Shown: positions 1 through 12,600 of the stretch, piece by piece | Position numbering within the stretch: position 1 is the first letter of the stretch | How the letters are laid out: each line of letters starts with the position of its first letter | Assembly (NCBI GenBank): GCA_020746105.1 | Contig: CM036624.1 | Coordinates: forward strand, 24,698,084 to 24,762,083 | DNA from: Trogon surrucura | Lineage: Eukaryota; Chordata; Aves; Trogoniformes; Trogonidae | Direction: 5' to 3' | DNA: 64,000 nt | The notes under the pieces: model-generated | The model's database searches: none | Seen by the model: the letters and a program-made list of their open reading frames with translations, nothing else | What the model was told of the DNA's origin: nothing | Program-made: the position numbers and the translations under genes

Positions 1-617
1 TCCTGAGCTGCTCTATCTGGGTCGCTCTAGGTGCACCTCACTGCAGGAGCATGAAGCAGCTTCCTACCAGCACGGCAGAACCCAGGCTCTGCCAGCAGCA
101 CACCTGGGCTCTTCCCAGAAACCCTCCGAGGAAAGACCATCTGGTGCCAAGATGTCCACGTGGGCACCGCTCAGCCTGCTTTGGCACACCATCCTTTGCA
201 CAGCCTGTCTCAGCCCCTCTGGGGTCAAGCATCCTACCCTGTTCCGGTCACTGCACAGCCTGGGCTCTGTCCCCACACTTATCTCCCTTCTTTTTCCTCT
301 TGAAGATGCCTGCCATCTCAGCACCCTTGGGCTTGGAGGGACTGGGAACCACTAGAGTTAAGCCTCCATGAGGGTTTTCTTCTCTATAGGGACATACCCC
401 GCAGCATGACCCCAGCCCACGTGCCGTGGGAGCCTGGCAGCACAGCGAAGGGCAGCCAGTGGGTACTCCTGGCCCTGCACACGATGGTTGCAGCGCTGAG
501 CTCTCCTCTGAGGACAGCCCAGATGGTGATGGTAACCCCCATGTCTGCAGCTAAGCATAACTAAGGGGTATGGTGGGCAAGCAGAACCAGTCAGAGGTGT
601 GAGCCACCCCCTCTTAC
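1..617 (-). other. IPO13: IPO13 intron 9, partial
   Basis: No stretch here encodes the next expected IPO13 segment (human TSQCMWLMQALGF), so exon 10 lies left of position 1. I see no repeat or other gene. Confidence 0.75.
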
Positions 618-644
618 CTTGTGAATCTGCTTCATCAGCACCTC
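618..644 (-). CDS. IPO13: IPO13 microexon 9 (residues 570-578, 27 nt)
   Basis: Nine codons reading EVLMKQIHK, with an acceptor at 645-647 (ccttcccttcacag) and a donor at 611-617 (gtaagag). Human IPO13 has DVLMKQIHK directly after VAVSQ (from memory), so this tiny exon is needed to bridge to the next exon, which is outside the window. It is phase 0 on both sides. Confidence 0.9.
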
Positions 645-3600
645 CTGTGAAGGGAAGGGGAAAGAGAAAAAGGAAGGTGAGTGCTGCAGGAAGCTCCTTC
701 CCTTTCAGGAGGCTGGACTGACACAGGAGATCAAGACAATTGCACTGGTGTGAGCACAGACAAGCACGAACTCCCCAGAACCTGCCACAGGCAGGGAGGA
801 AAATCCTTGCCCCTTCATAAGCTCTGCCTAAGCCAGCCCACTCAGTCACCCAGCAAGGGAAGCCCATGGCCCAGACAGGCTCTGCAGCAGGACACAAGGA
901 GCCAATTTCAGCCAGGGCTTCCTTACCCCAGTGACAGTGTCCCCAGGACTCTAAAAGCAGAGACCCATCCCCACTATGGGCCGCACTCTGCTCTCAGGCA
1001 CACTCTGACAGCTCGCCCTAGCCCAGACCTCCTTCTACTGTCTCGGGACTCTGAGCCCATCTGCCTCAAATCCAGAGAGCCAAGAAAGACCATAAGACAA
1101 GCTGCCCTGGCACTGCAGAGACCAGCTGTCTCCATGGAGAGGCTTGAACACCAGGACACTCCTCAAGATGCTCAGCAGTGGCACCAGTTTCCCGGTGGGT
1201 GCAGAGCTGGCAGGACACTGCTCCCAAAAATGCAAACAAATCCCCAGGGAAAAGAATAGATACCCAAGTGCAACCCCAGTAGACGCCTTGGCAGTCATGT
1301 TTGTCACGGCCTGTCATTTCTGCACTCACAGCAGGACGCAGGGCTTGCCACCTGGGTCTACTGGCCTAGGAACAGGACAAATGAGTCCCCCACATCCTCG
1401 GCTGCTGCTTTGTGTCCCTCTGCCCTGATCCTTGCAGAGCAAAGATTTTACACAGAGCACATCCCAGGTTACCACTATAGGTCCATCTCCATCCAGCTCC
1501 TACCTGTGACACGGCGACAATGTTAGCAGCGTAGGGAGGCAAGTCATACTTGCACTCTCGACAGATCTTCTTCAGGGTGGAGACGCTGGAGATAGAGAGC
1601 TCAGGGTTGCCCAAGGCTTGGAGCACCAGTGGCAGCACGTTGTTAATCATGACAGGGTGATCAGCCAGCCACTCCGACAGGGCCCCTGCGCACACAGACA
1701 GGATCAGACTGCACACTGCGGGCTCTCAGGTCCTGGGATGCCCAGCGTTGCTTTTCACCACTGGGCAAGAAGGGTCTCAGAGGGGCTACCCCTCCCGAGC
1801 CCAGCCTGCGTTGAAGCGAAGGCCTCACCAATAGTGAACATGACGGTGTCAGCAAGCTGCACATTGCTGATGCTGATCCGGGGAATGAGGCCGATGAGCC
1901 CTGGCACCACGTCAGAGTAGTTCACGTCGATGGTCTCAGCAATGGACTGGAAGCCATAAAGCAAGGCCTCTGTGTGCTGCCAGGGTGGGAAAGGCACTGT
2001 CAGAACCACACACTGACCCCTGATGCTCACTCTAGACACCACTAGCTCAGACCCACCCAAAACAGCCGAGGACGCTGCTCCAGGGGAGTGCAAAGGAACA
2101 GAGAGGCAGAAGACCTGTTTCTTCCCCTCAGCAGACCCCAGAATGCCTGCACGTGTGCTGCAAGGTGCCCATGGTCCTCATCTATATCACATCCCTTGGT
2201 TCTCAACGCCCCATGGCAAGGATAGGTCCCCGAGGGGCTGGTAGCCACCAGCCTGGTGCCTGGGTCCCCTCACTCACCTGCCACGTGGATGGCTGCTCTG
2301 TGTTGGTCAGGAGACGTCCCAGTTTGTCATAGAGGCTGCTCAGGAGCTCAGCGCCCAGCATCTCGTACACATACATCAGTGTGTCAGAGATGTCCACCCT
2401 GCAGAGAACACGTCAGGGTCTCCAAATGCTGTCCCCACTCCCTGCACCATGCTCCATGCACGGACATGTTACTTGCCCTCCCACTGCCATGGAGTGCACC
2501 ATCCCAGCCCAGCACAGACCGCTCCCAGGGTTCCTAGCCAGAGCAACTGGTGCCATGCCAAAACACTGGCTTGTTTCTGTACCACCACCACAGCCAAAAC
2601 AGCTCCTGGTGGATGGAATCTCCTCTGTGTCCCTCTTTGGGTCTTCCCACAGCACTCGGTCTCCAGGGTGGCAGGATGCCGCCTGCATCTCCGCCTGCTT
2701 GACAAGCAGACCCAAACCTCCCAGCTGTACCTGTATATTCGAAACTGCTCCTTCTCATCCGAAGACCAGAAGCCATACTCCTCATCGGAGGGGAACTGGG
2801 CTTTGTGCAGCAGCACATCCACCAGCTGAAAGTAGACAGGCCGGTAGACCTGCTGGTACACCGCCTGCTTGTCTGGCTCGAAGGAGAGGATGTCATCCTG
2901 GTGAAAGGAGGAGGAATATATCAGGTATTGCAGGAGAAAGAAAATGGAGCCACCACACCCGCTACACAGCAGGGTCAGGGGCATCTCCCAGGGCTCGTGG
3001 GACCTGTCACACCTTGGAGATTGTATTTCCAGCTCCCCAGGGTCCACCTGATGCCAAGACTTTCCACAAAGGCAGTGTTATCTGGAGGAAAGATGCCAGA
3101 AGCCCCAGCAGCTGGGTGGACCCTGGGGTGTTTGGGGACAGCACAGTTACAGTGGGGTAGCACTGCCCTGCTGTGCCCTAGACTCGAGAGCACACCTGCA
3201 TCAAGCACATATGCCTTGGAACCCCGCGAGGCAGACTGGGATGGGTGTATGGGTGTACCGGGTTGGCATGGCAAGGTTTTGGTAGTGGGAAGGCTACAGA
3301 GGTGGCTTCTGTGAGAAGCTGCTAGAAGCTTCCCTCATGTCCAATAGAGCCCATGCCAGCTGGCTCCAAGATAGACTCACCGCTGGCCAAGGCCGAGAAT
3401 ATCAGTGATGGTGGTTAAACTTCTGTGAAAACATATTTAAGAAGTGGAGGAAAAAAATTACTGTACAATTGCAGCTAGAGAGAGGAGTGAGAACATGTGA
3501 CAAGAACAACCTGCGGACACCAAGGTCAGTGAAGGAGAGGAAGGAGGTGCTCCAGGCACTGAAGCAGAGATTCACCTGCAGTCCGTGGTGAAGACCATGG

Positions 3601-6600
3601 TGAGGCAGGTTGTCCCCCTGCAGCCCACGGAGGTGATGGTGGTGTAGATGTGCACCTGCAGCCCATGCAGGACCCTACACCAGAGCAGGTGGATGCATCT
3701 GAAGGAAGACGTAACCCTGTGGGAAGCCCGTGCTAGAGCAGGCTCCCAGTAGGACCTGCAGACCCGTGGAGAGAGGAGCCCACAGTGGAGCAAGTTTGCC
3801 GACAGGACTTGTGACCCAGTGGGGGACCCACACTGGAGCAGTCTGTTCCTGAAGGACTATACCCCACAGAAAGGACTATGCTGGAGCAGTTCATGAAGAA
3901 CTGCAGTCCATGGGAACGACTCACACTGGAGAAGTTCATAAAGAACTGTCTCCATTGGGAAGGACGCCACACTGGAGCCTGGGAATAATGTGAGATTTCT
4001 GTCCTGAGCAGGAAGGAGCCGCAGAGACAACATCTAGTGAACTAACCACAACCCCCATTCCCCATTCCTCTGTGCTGCTCAGGGGAAGCTGGCAGAGAAA
4101 TCAGGAAAAAAGTTAAGCCTGGGAAGAAGGGAGGGATGGAAGGAAGGCATTTTTAAGATTTGGTTTTATTTCTCATTGCCATTCTCTGATTTGATTGGTA
4201 ATAACTTCAAATAACTTCCCCAAGTTGAGTCCGTTTTGCCCGTGACAGTAATGGCTGGGTGACCTCCCTGCCCATGGGCCTTTAATTATATTTTCTCTCC
4301 CCTATCCACCTGAGGAGGGGAGTGACAGAGCAGCTTTGGTGGGCACATGGCATTCAGCCAGCATCAACCTACCACCTTGGGGAGAGCAGCACTCTCCTTG
4401 CCTGCACCCGTATCCTCAGACCCATCTGGAGAAGCAGCGAGAAGAGGTGGGAGCCTCAGCTCAGACCCAAGCAGCAGATGAGCTGCCTGCGCTGCACCAA
4501 CATCGCCCCCCTCCCTGCCCACGCTCAGCCACACCGCATCGGATTGCGGAGGAATGGAGCTGGGGGGATGAACCAGGGCTAAAAATAGAGCACGATGTGG
4601 CAAGGCCGCTCTGCTGGAGCAGGAAACACTAGCAGCCACTAGCAACCCCCAGTCTCTCTTTCCTCCTCCAAGAGACCACCACAACCAGCCCAGCAGCAGG
4701 GTCCAGCCTGCAGTAAGCCAGCACACGCCCTTCTCCCTGCCTGCAGCCACGCAGAAAGGAGCTAAATAACCAGCTCTGCTGCTGGAAAAAAAATAAATTA
4801 GCATGAGGTTTTAATTGGTTTTGTTAACGAGGTCCTTAAAGCCTCGCTCAGACTTCCAAGGAAAACTGGAGGTAGAAAAAGCAAGCCATGGGGCCAGCAT
4901 TTCTGAGGCATGCACCCTCTGGTAGCTGTGAGTGCAGAGTGAGGAGTGAGAGCACCAGAAATGCCAGGGGAGCAAATGCAGCCACGCCAGACCCCAGCCC
5001 CCATGAACCAGTGCCTCCGGCCCAGCCTGGAGTGCAGGATGCGGGCAGGCTGCCCTGCCACACCACTGACCTGCAGCGTGTACCAGAAGGTAAGTGTCAA
5101 GGAGCTGGTCGTTTCGTTGACGGGGTAGTGCCCAGGGATGCCAGTGCAGAACATGATCATGTTTACCAGGGCCAGGAAGCTTTGCCAGTGCTCCACCTGG
5201 TCCAGGAGGGCCCTGGGGAGCAGAGAACAAGGTCATGGTGGTGCCACCGCTGCGAGCCTGGTTCCTCTGCGCCGACACACAGCACAGGGTACAGAACAGG
5301 CCCTGGACAAAGCAGCATGTGGGCTGCTCCAAGCTCACTCCCTCTCCTGGGGACTGTCCCCGGCACTCACCGGGAGTGGTTCTCCCCCAAAGCCACAGCA
5401 ATGCGGCAGATCCCGTGTGACGTCTCCATGTCCCCACTCTGGACCGCCTGACGAAGCTGCTCTTGAAGCCCCAGCACAGGGGGGATGAGCTTCAGGAGGG
5501 TGTTCACGTACCTGCAAGGACAGCCTGAATCAGTGCCGGGCATCGCCTCACCAGCACAAGCTGCCAAGGCATCCATCCGTTCTGATGCTCCCCCAGGCCT
5601 CCTGCCCAGCTTTCCTTACTGCAAGGCTGCTCTGTGCAATGGGACACATCCAGGAACCTTTACTGCTTACAGGGACTCTCCTCGCAGCCTCTGGCATCGG
5701 GACGAAGGCTAAAGCTCTGAGTACTCCTGCAGCAGAGCCTCGGCAGCAAAGAGAAGGGGCAAGCCAGCGGCCATCAGTGCTGTGCAAATGCCCCACCATG
5801 GTGCAGCGTGAGATTTGCACAGAGCTGTCGGCCCGAACCTGCCAGCAGGGCCACCAGCACCCCCCGACCAGCACTACCTTGTCACTGCCACAACCAGCTC
5901 CGAGCGAGCTGTGCCAGTGTCACTGGGGATGGGGAGCGAGAGAAGGGCAGCGAGGGCAGACCTGCGGGCTCTTCTCACCATGCTTGCAGCCCGAGCTTCT
6001 CAGCTCTGCATGGAGGCAGCCAGAGCTGCCGGTGGGAAGCCACATGTCTCGCCAGCACAGGTGCCTCTAGATTGTCTCTGGCTGGGACAAAGTGGCAGCC
6101 ACCCTTGGGGACATCTACCCAGGGAGAATGTTGACCCCTAGGCAGGTCCCCCTGGCCCTCCATCCTCCTGGGCCGCCGCAGCCCAGCGCGCACAGCTCTC
6201 CCACATCCCATTACGCACATCAGCCTCCCCTCTGCCGCTGCCTGTAAGTGATGGTAACCAAGGCAACGAGAAGGAGGCAGCCAAGGTGAAACGCAGCCCA
6301 GGGCCCCCGGAGAGAGGCCGTGCCGGAGGCTGATGAGCAGCCTGCCATTTCCCTGCCCGCCCAGGCGTGTTATCCGGAGCTGCAGCTATTCTGTGCGCTC
6401 CCCGCCTGCCCCGCTGCACGCAGGTGTGGGGCCGAGGATGGCGGGAGGCTCTCGCTGTGGCTGATTTAAGGGAGAACAAAGACATTGGTCTCACCAGTGC
6501 AGGGAGAGAATCATGCTGTTGGTGGCAGCTTCTAGGTCCAGGCAGGAAAAGACAGAGGGAACAGGGTGTCTCCAGTTGCCTCTGTGTGCTGCCAGGGGTC

Positions 6601-9600
6601 ACCCCTCCTCACCCCTCTGCCCCAGAGGATATCACATGGTAAAGGGGATGGATATTTTTGTGAAAATCATTTCCAAGCTTCTGATGCTCCGTGAGTGATG
6701 CATAGGGCAGTGTGGGAGTGACGTGATGATGGAGAATTTGAAAATTCATTAGCTTCCCCCCCCGGGAACTAATGCTGCAGTCAGGGCTGGCTCAAGGGAG
6801 ACAGGGTAGTGCTCAGACAAAAAGGCACAGGGGGACCTTCCACTGGCCAAGTGTAGGGTAAAGTCATCCTTCCTCCACAGCACTGGGCTCGCATTACCCT
6901 ACAGATGTTTTCACAACTTCAGGAGTTTATGACAAGGATCCTGCTTCTGCTGGTTACCTTGAAATACTCACAGTGCAGATGCCTGTACCTGAGTTGGTCC
7001 TCTGGACTCCCTGCACAGCTGAGAGAGAACCACCTGGATTTGCTTCCAAGCTGCAACTCATCCCATGTTAGTGAAGAGTTCTAGAAAACATTGGGTGAAC
7101 CATGTCTCCTGAGCACCATGCCTTGCTCTGCTCACTGCCTATGCAGATGTAAGGGCAATACAGACACAAGGGTCCCCTGCAAGGAGGGAAATTCTTGCTC
7201 TAGATGAGATGTTTTACCCAGCTGCCCAAGTGTCATGGCCAAGCCAGTTAGAGCTGAGCTGTTCTCCTCCTCATCCAGGAGCGCAGAGCCCTGGGCCACT
7301 CCACCTACTCGATCCTGCTTCCCACCCAGACACCTGCGATTCTGCAGCTACACCCTGCTGAATTCAGAGAGGTGGCTCAATGTCTGATGCTCACGCTCTC
7401 TAACTCCCACCATGGTCACACATCAAGTGGAGGTCCCTCTCCCTGCTCCAACCTTACCCGTTGGGCTGCAGAAGCGTGGCCAAGCGCTGCGTGCCAGCTC
7501 GCCCCTCACAGCGCGCTGCTGAGCTCTCTGACCTGCTTAGCTGGGGGATAATCCTCAAACGAGATGGAAAATCCAGCCCAAGCCTCCTCTGCAAATGAGA
7601 TGCAACAATATCTCTGTTCTTGCCCTTCTGCAGCTCAGGAGCTTCCCACTATCTCTGAGAGCAGAGGTTTGCTCAGAGGTGCTCCAGCTGCTGGTTCCTG
7701 GTCAAGCCTTTGAGGTTCCTTCTCAGGAACACCATATCCTAACTGAGGACTCCAGAAATGCTCAGGACACTCCCTTCTCTGGACGTTAAGGGCTCTCACC
7801 CGCCTGGCAGGTAAGGAGATCAAACACTTCACACCTACAAATCTCTGCTGCATCATCTCTAGTAACACCTTGGAGGCAGGAAAGCCACTTGCTGCCGCTC
7901 GCAGGCAGGGAAATGGAAGCTGCTGGCACAAGCAACTCACCCAAGAGTGAGGCAGTGCCATGGCCAGGTGATCCTTGCTCATGAGGTCCCACCTGCCCTT
8001 CTCCACCCTGGCCATGGGTGCTGTGAGCTGGCTGCTCACGGAGTGAGGAGCTGCAGTGTGAGAGATGCCTTGCAAGGTGGTGCTCTCCCGGGAAGATGAC
8101 CCAAAGGCTACCCAACCTTCAGCAGCAGAAGCCAAGTTCGTGAGCCACTGAGCCTTCTGTTGATGGTAGAAGCACACCTGCATGATTGCCTCTGCAGCAA
8201 CATCAATGAAGCCAGCTAGGGGGGGGTGCTTTGGGTCTGTAGCACTCAGGAGAATCCACAGGAAAACGGGGAGCCCTGGTACCAACCCTCTCACAAAGGA
8301 ATGCCCTACAAAGCTCTGGAGAGGACCATGTCAGCAGCCGAGCATCAAGGATGCTCTGAGCCTGCAGCCAAGGGCAGTGGGGAGCCAGGCCCCTGCAGAA
8401 ACAAGGGCGAGAGAGAGACAGAGGAGGAAGAGAGCAGCTAAAAAGCAGCAGAGATCTCCCAGACTGTCAAGATAAGAGACGAAAGGTCAGGAGACTCCCT
8501 GGGGGCTTGGGGAAGAGCTGGATCCATCACGGCTGAGCAACAAAGCCAGAGGGGCGGGACAGCCTGCACCAGGGTTAGCAAGAGGGATGTGGGATGGAGG
8601 ACACGAGGAACAAAGGGGAAGAGGGAGCCTATGGGGGCCGGGAAGCAGTGGCTGTGAGCTACCCCGTCCCTGAAGCCATCCCAGACCTCAGCACCGAGCA
8701 AGCGCAGTCCTGCTCCTCCCTGGAGCAGCCGACACCACACACTGCCTGGCAGGGTGTCCCTGTGACAATGCCACTGCTGTCCCCATGCTCTGGGAGCAGG
8801 GGCTGTGCCAGGCTCACACACTGGCAGCCTTTCAGGCCGGCTGCCTGTCCCACTCTGGCCACTGCCCACATGCCTACAGACAGGAGGGTGCTCTGCCCTG
8901 GCTGATGATGGGAGAAGGACGGAGAGCAAGCGCTGGTGCTCCTGTAAGGGAGTAGTCAGCATGGCAAGACCAAATGGGGCCAGAAATTGCACAGCAGGGT
9001 CCACACAGGAGCAGAGAGGAATCTCTGCTGTCAGCCACCCTTCTCACCAAAATTAATCCAACAGAAAGCTCAAGCTTTTAAGCAACCGAAGAATGACACT
9101 GCAAGGGCAGGCTCCTGCACGCAGGTGGGGAATCACATCCAAGGGACTTCTGAGGCTCAAGGGAAACGGAAAGGAGTAAGACAGACTCCAACATTTCAGA
9201 ACTGCAAGTCACCTTTCACCTTCTCATTTTTTGCACCAATCCCGCTACAAGGGTTTAGGCTGGCCTATAGCCTTTGCCAGGCACAAGGAAAAGGTTCTTA
9301 TGGTCATCTTCTGAACGCTAACAAAGGAGGCAACTCTTCCCCACACCCAGTAACACGTCAAAATCCTGATGGGTAGGCCCTTTGTGCACCAGGACTTGCA
9401 GTCTCCAGACCCAGCCCCTGTCATCAGAGGAGAGCCCCAGGCTGTCCTCAAGCTGGGGACAATGCCAGCCGCCCCTGCCCTGCAGCTAAGGGGAGGACCA
9501 GGGCTCACAACGGCAGTCGCAGCAGCATCCGCACCGCTGCAGAGGGTCAGAGCCTGCGCATTGATGCGTGGGGATGCACAGCAGCAGCAGCTCAACCCAG

Positions 9601-12600
9601 CCTTCAAGGAAACCCTCTTCTTCGGGGGAAGGTTGCTAAGCAGCCAGGAGGGGATGTGGCCACAGGAATCGGAGGAGATGCACTTTCTCTTCTGCAGGCA
9701 TCAGTCCCAAGAGCTGACAGCAGCTCAGGCAACGCGGCCAAGCAGACGAGCTCAGAGCCCTGCAGTGATCCCTGGCAGGACCTGCCCCAGCTCAGCTGCT
9801 CCAAGGGCAGCCACAGCCACAGACAAAGGACAAGTCTTCGGCTGGCACAAGCTGTTGGAGCCAGGAGGAAGGAGAAGACTGACAGGTCTGGTTTTATTAT
9901 CAATGCATCAGATCCTTGGCTGGACCAGCAGCACAAGGCAGAGGAGGGTCTCTGAACTCCTCCTGGCAGGGGCCAGGCAGCTGCTCTCTGGTCAGGTGCT
10001 GCAGGATCTGACAAGAGAAGCCAGAAGGGAGCATCCTCATCTGCTTGAGAGAGGAAGAGTGGAGATGGGCTAAGGCTGCCCAAGACTACATGGTCCCCAC
10101 AAGTCAACCACGTGCAAAGCTTTCCAGGACCAACCATGTAAAACCAATAGCCTCCGGCTGCTTTTAACATCTCTCACTTCCAAACCTTGTCATCATCACC
10201 TCCCAGGGCCAAGGGTAGCTAGAAAAAAGCCCGCAATTTCTCCTCCCCACCCCATCAGCACCCAGGAGCACCAGCTCACAGGAGAGGCTGCCCTTACCTC
10301 TGGGCATCGGGCTGGGAAATGGCATTGACAACAGCCTCCACCGCCGTGTCAAAGAGCTCCGGGTCCTGCAGAGAGGTGAAAGCTGCCTGGATCAGGTTCT
10401 CGCAGTCCATCAATGGGATCTCCAGTTGCACCCAGCTGGAGAAGCACTTCAACACCTTCTGCTTGATGAAACCCGGGGAGTCCTGCTGCTGCAGCAGCTG
10501 CTCCAGCAAAGGGAAGACGGAGCTGCACTCCTGCGCCAGGACGCTGCGTACCTGGCCCTTGCGGTACTGCGGCAGGCGGCTGGTCTGAAACTCCTCAGGC
10601 AACACCGTCAGCAGCTCCAGCAGTGCCAGGCACCGCGCTCGCCCGTCCACGTTGGAGTCCTCTGCCTGGAACATGCGCACCATATCTGCCACGGCGCAGG
10701 GCCAAGCCTCCGGCATCATGCTGAGCGCCAGGGAGGCCAGCGCCACGCACAGCCGGGTCAGCACGATCTTGGAGCCGCTGGCAAAGCGGGTGATGTGGGT
10801 GAAGAGCTGCGACTTGAGGCTCTCATACTGGTCGGCCGGGATGTCGTTCCAGTAGCGGGAGATTTTAATGTGGAGAGCGCTGGCACCGAAGTACTGTATC
10901 TCGGGCACCTTGTCCATGTGGAGAAGCAGCCAGCTGAAGTGCCACGCCTGGGGGGAGACCTGCGCCTGCATCAGCCATTTCTGAGCCAAGTTCTTGTTCT
11001 CGATGTTCGGGTCATAATACAGCTGATGGAGAGCCTGGAAGAGAGAGGAAAGCATCCTAGAGCAGCTGAGGAGCACCACCGTGGCCAGTCCTGCCAGAGG
11101 AAGGCTCACCAGGACAGAGCCTAGCCACTGTCCTGCAAAGCCAGCTGCCCTCCCCACATCAGCCTGCGGTAGCTGGCCTCCCTCCTTGGACTCTCAGCGA
11201 AGCAAGAGCAATCCGGTAGTGGGTGAGGACCTGCAAAGCATTCTTCCCCTCCTCCTCGCACGCTACACTCTGGAAATTTCTTTTCCTTAGTCATCTCCCA
11301 TCTTTGCCTTCACTCATGCTGAACCTGCCTGCTTCCCCGTTGGTGCGCTGGGGTGGGCGCAGGACCCCTCTGCTGCACGAGGGCTGTAAGGGACGTGGCA
11401 CACCAGTGCTCCTGCCTTCCACCCGCACCCACTCTCAGGAAGGTGCTGTGGAGGCGCGGGCTCTCAGAAAGCACATGTGGCCCAGAGCTTGCATGCAGCA
11501 GCCCAAGGAACACAAGAGCTGCTGCAGATATCATCTGTCAGGTGATACAGAGCCCTGAAAATCCACAGTCACTAAGCTCAGGGATTAATCCCTCCATGGA
11601 GTCCCTTTGAAGTATTCCCAAACCTGCCCAGTAGTTTACAGCTGAGACAGGAGAGCTGGCATCCAACACTGTCTCTGCCATCCCCTCCAGTGACAGTCCA
11701 GGGCTGCTCACTCCGTTTATCTCTACAGAGAAGGCTAACGTCACTCACCTGCTCCGACAGCTTTTGGAAATCTAGTTACTGCTTTGTAGAGCTCAGATCC
11801 ACAAGAACAGCCTCACGCAGGCTGCAAGGCTTTATTGGCAGAGGAATATCATATAGATCTTAAGGTCAACATTAATCAGTTACTTATTCTGAGTGGGTGC
11901 AACTGGTAACCAGCAATGCCCTCGCACACGGAGGGGGAGAGTAACTACCCCTTGCCTGAGCTCCATCTTCCCGCAGCGAGGCTTTCTGCCTGGCATAGCG
12001 TGTTTCATTTCAAATCATTGACCGCACACGCCAGGAGCAAGGAAAAGCAATGGAATTTGTCAGGCTATCAGGCACCCGTCGCACCCCACCAACAAATCGA
12101 AGGATGATTCCAGCAGGTGCAGAGGATTTTTTGTGTCCCCATCCTGGCTCCAGGTCTCAAATATCCTCCTCCTTCCCTAAAAAGCTCTATGAAATTCTTG
12201 TGTGGCTCTTGTACCCAGGAGAGGATTTAAACCCTATTTTTAAGCACGCAGAGCTGGCAGCCTGGGGCACACAAAAAAGCTTCCCAAGCAAGCGCTTGTG
12301 CCCCCCGCTGCTTCCCAGCACAAGGCCAATGAGCAGGACAAAATGGCAAGAACCTTACAAAGACTGCATGGCCTGGGCCATCATTTCAAACGCTTCTGTT
12401 CGAGACTTTGTGGCTGGGGAAAATGAGGATAACCTCTTTGCAAGAAAGAAAGAGGTTACGAAGTCCATCAAGGGAGATGGAGCCAGCCAACACGGGCTGC
12501 AGGAGGACAGCTGTCTGTCCCACTAAAAGATGTATCCTGACACAGAAAATGTTAACCCTAGGTAAGCAGGACACAGGGAGAGAGAAATCTGTCCCAACAG

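Noticed and set aside
2469-3047. Long minus-strand ORF of 192 codons around IPO13 exon 5
   Set aside because: Only 2731-2897 is coding; the flanks are intron read through the splice sites.
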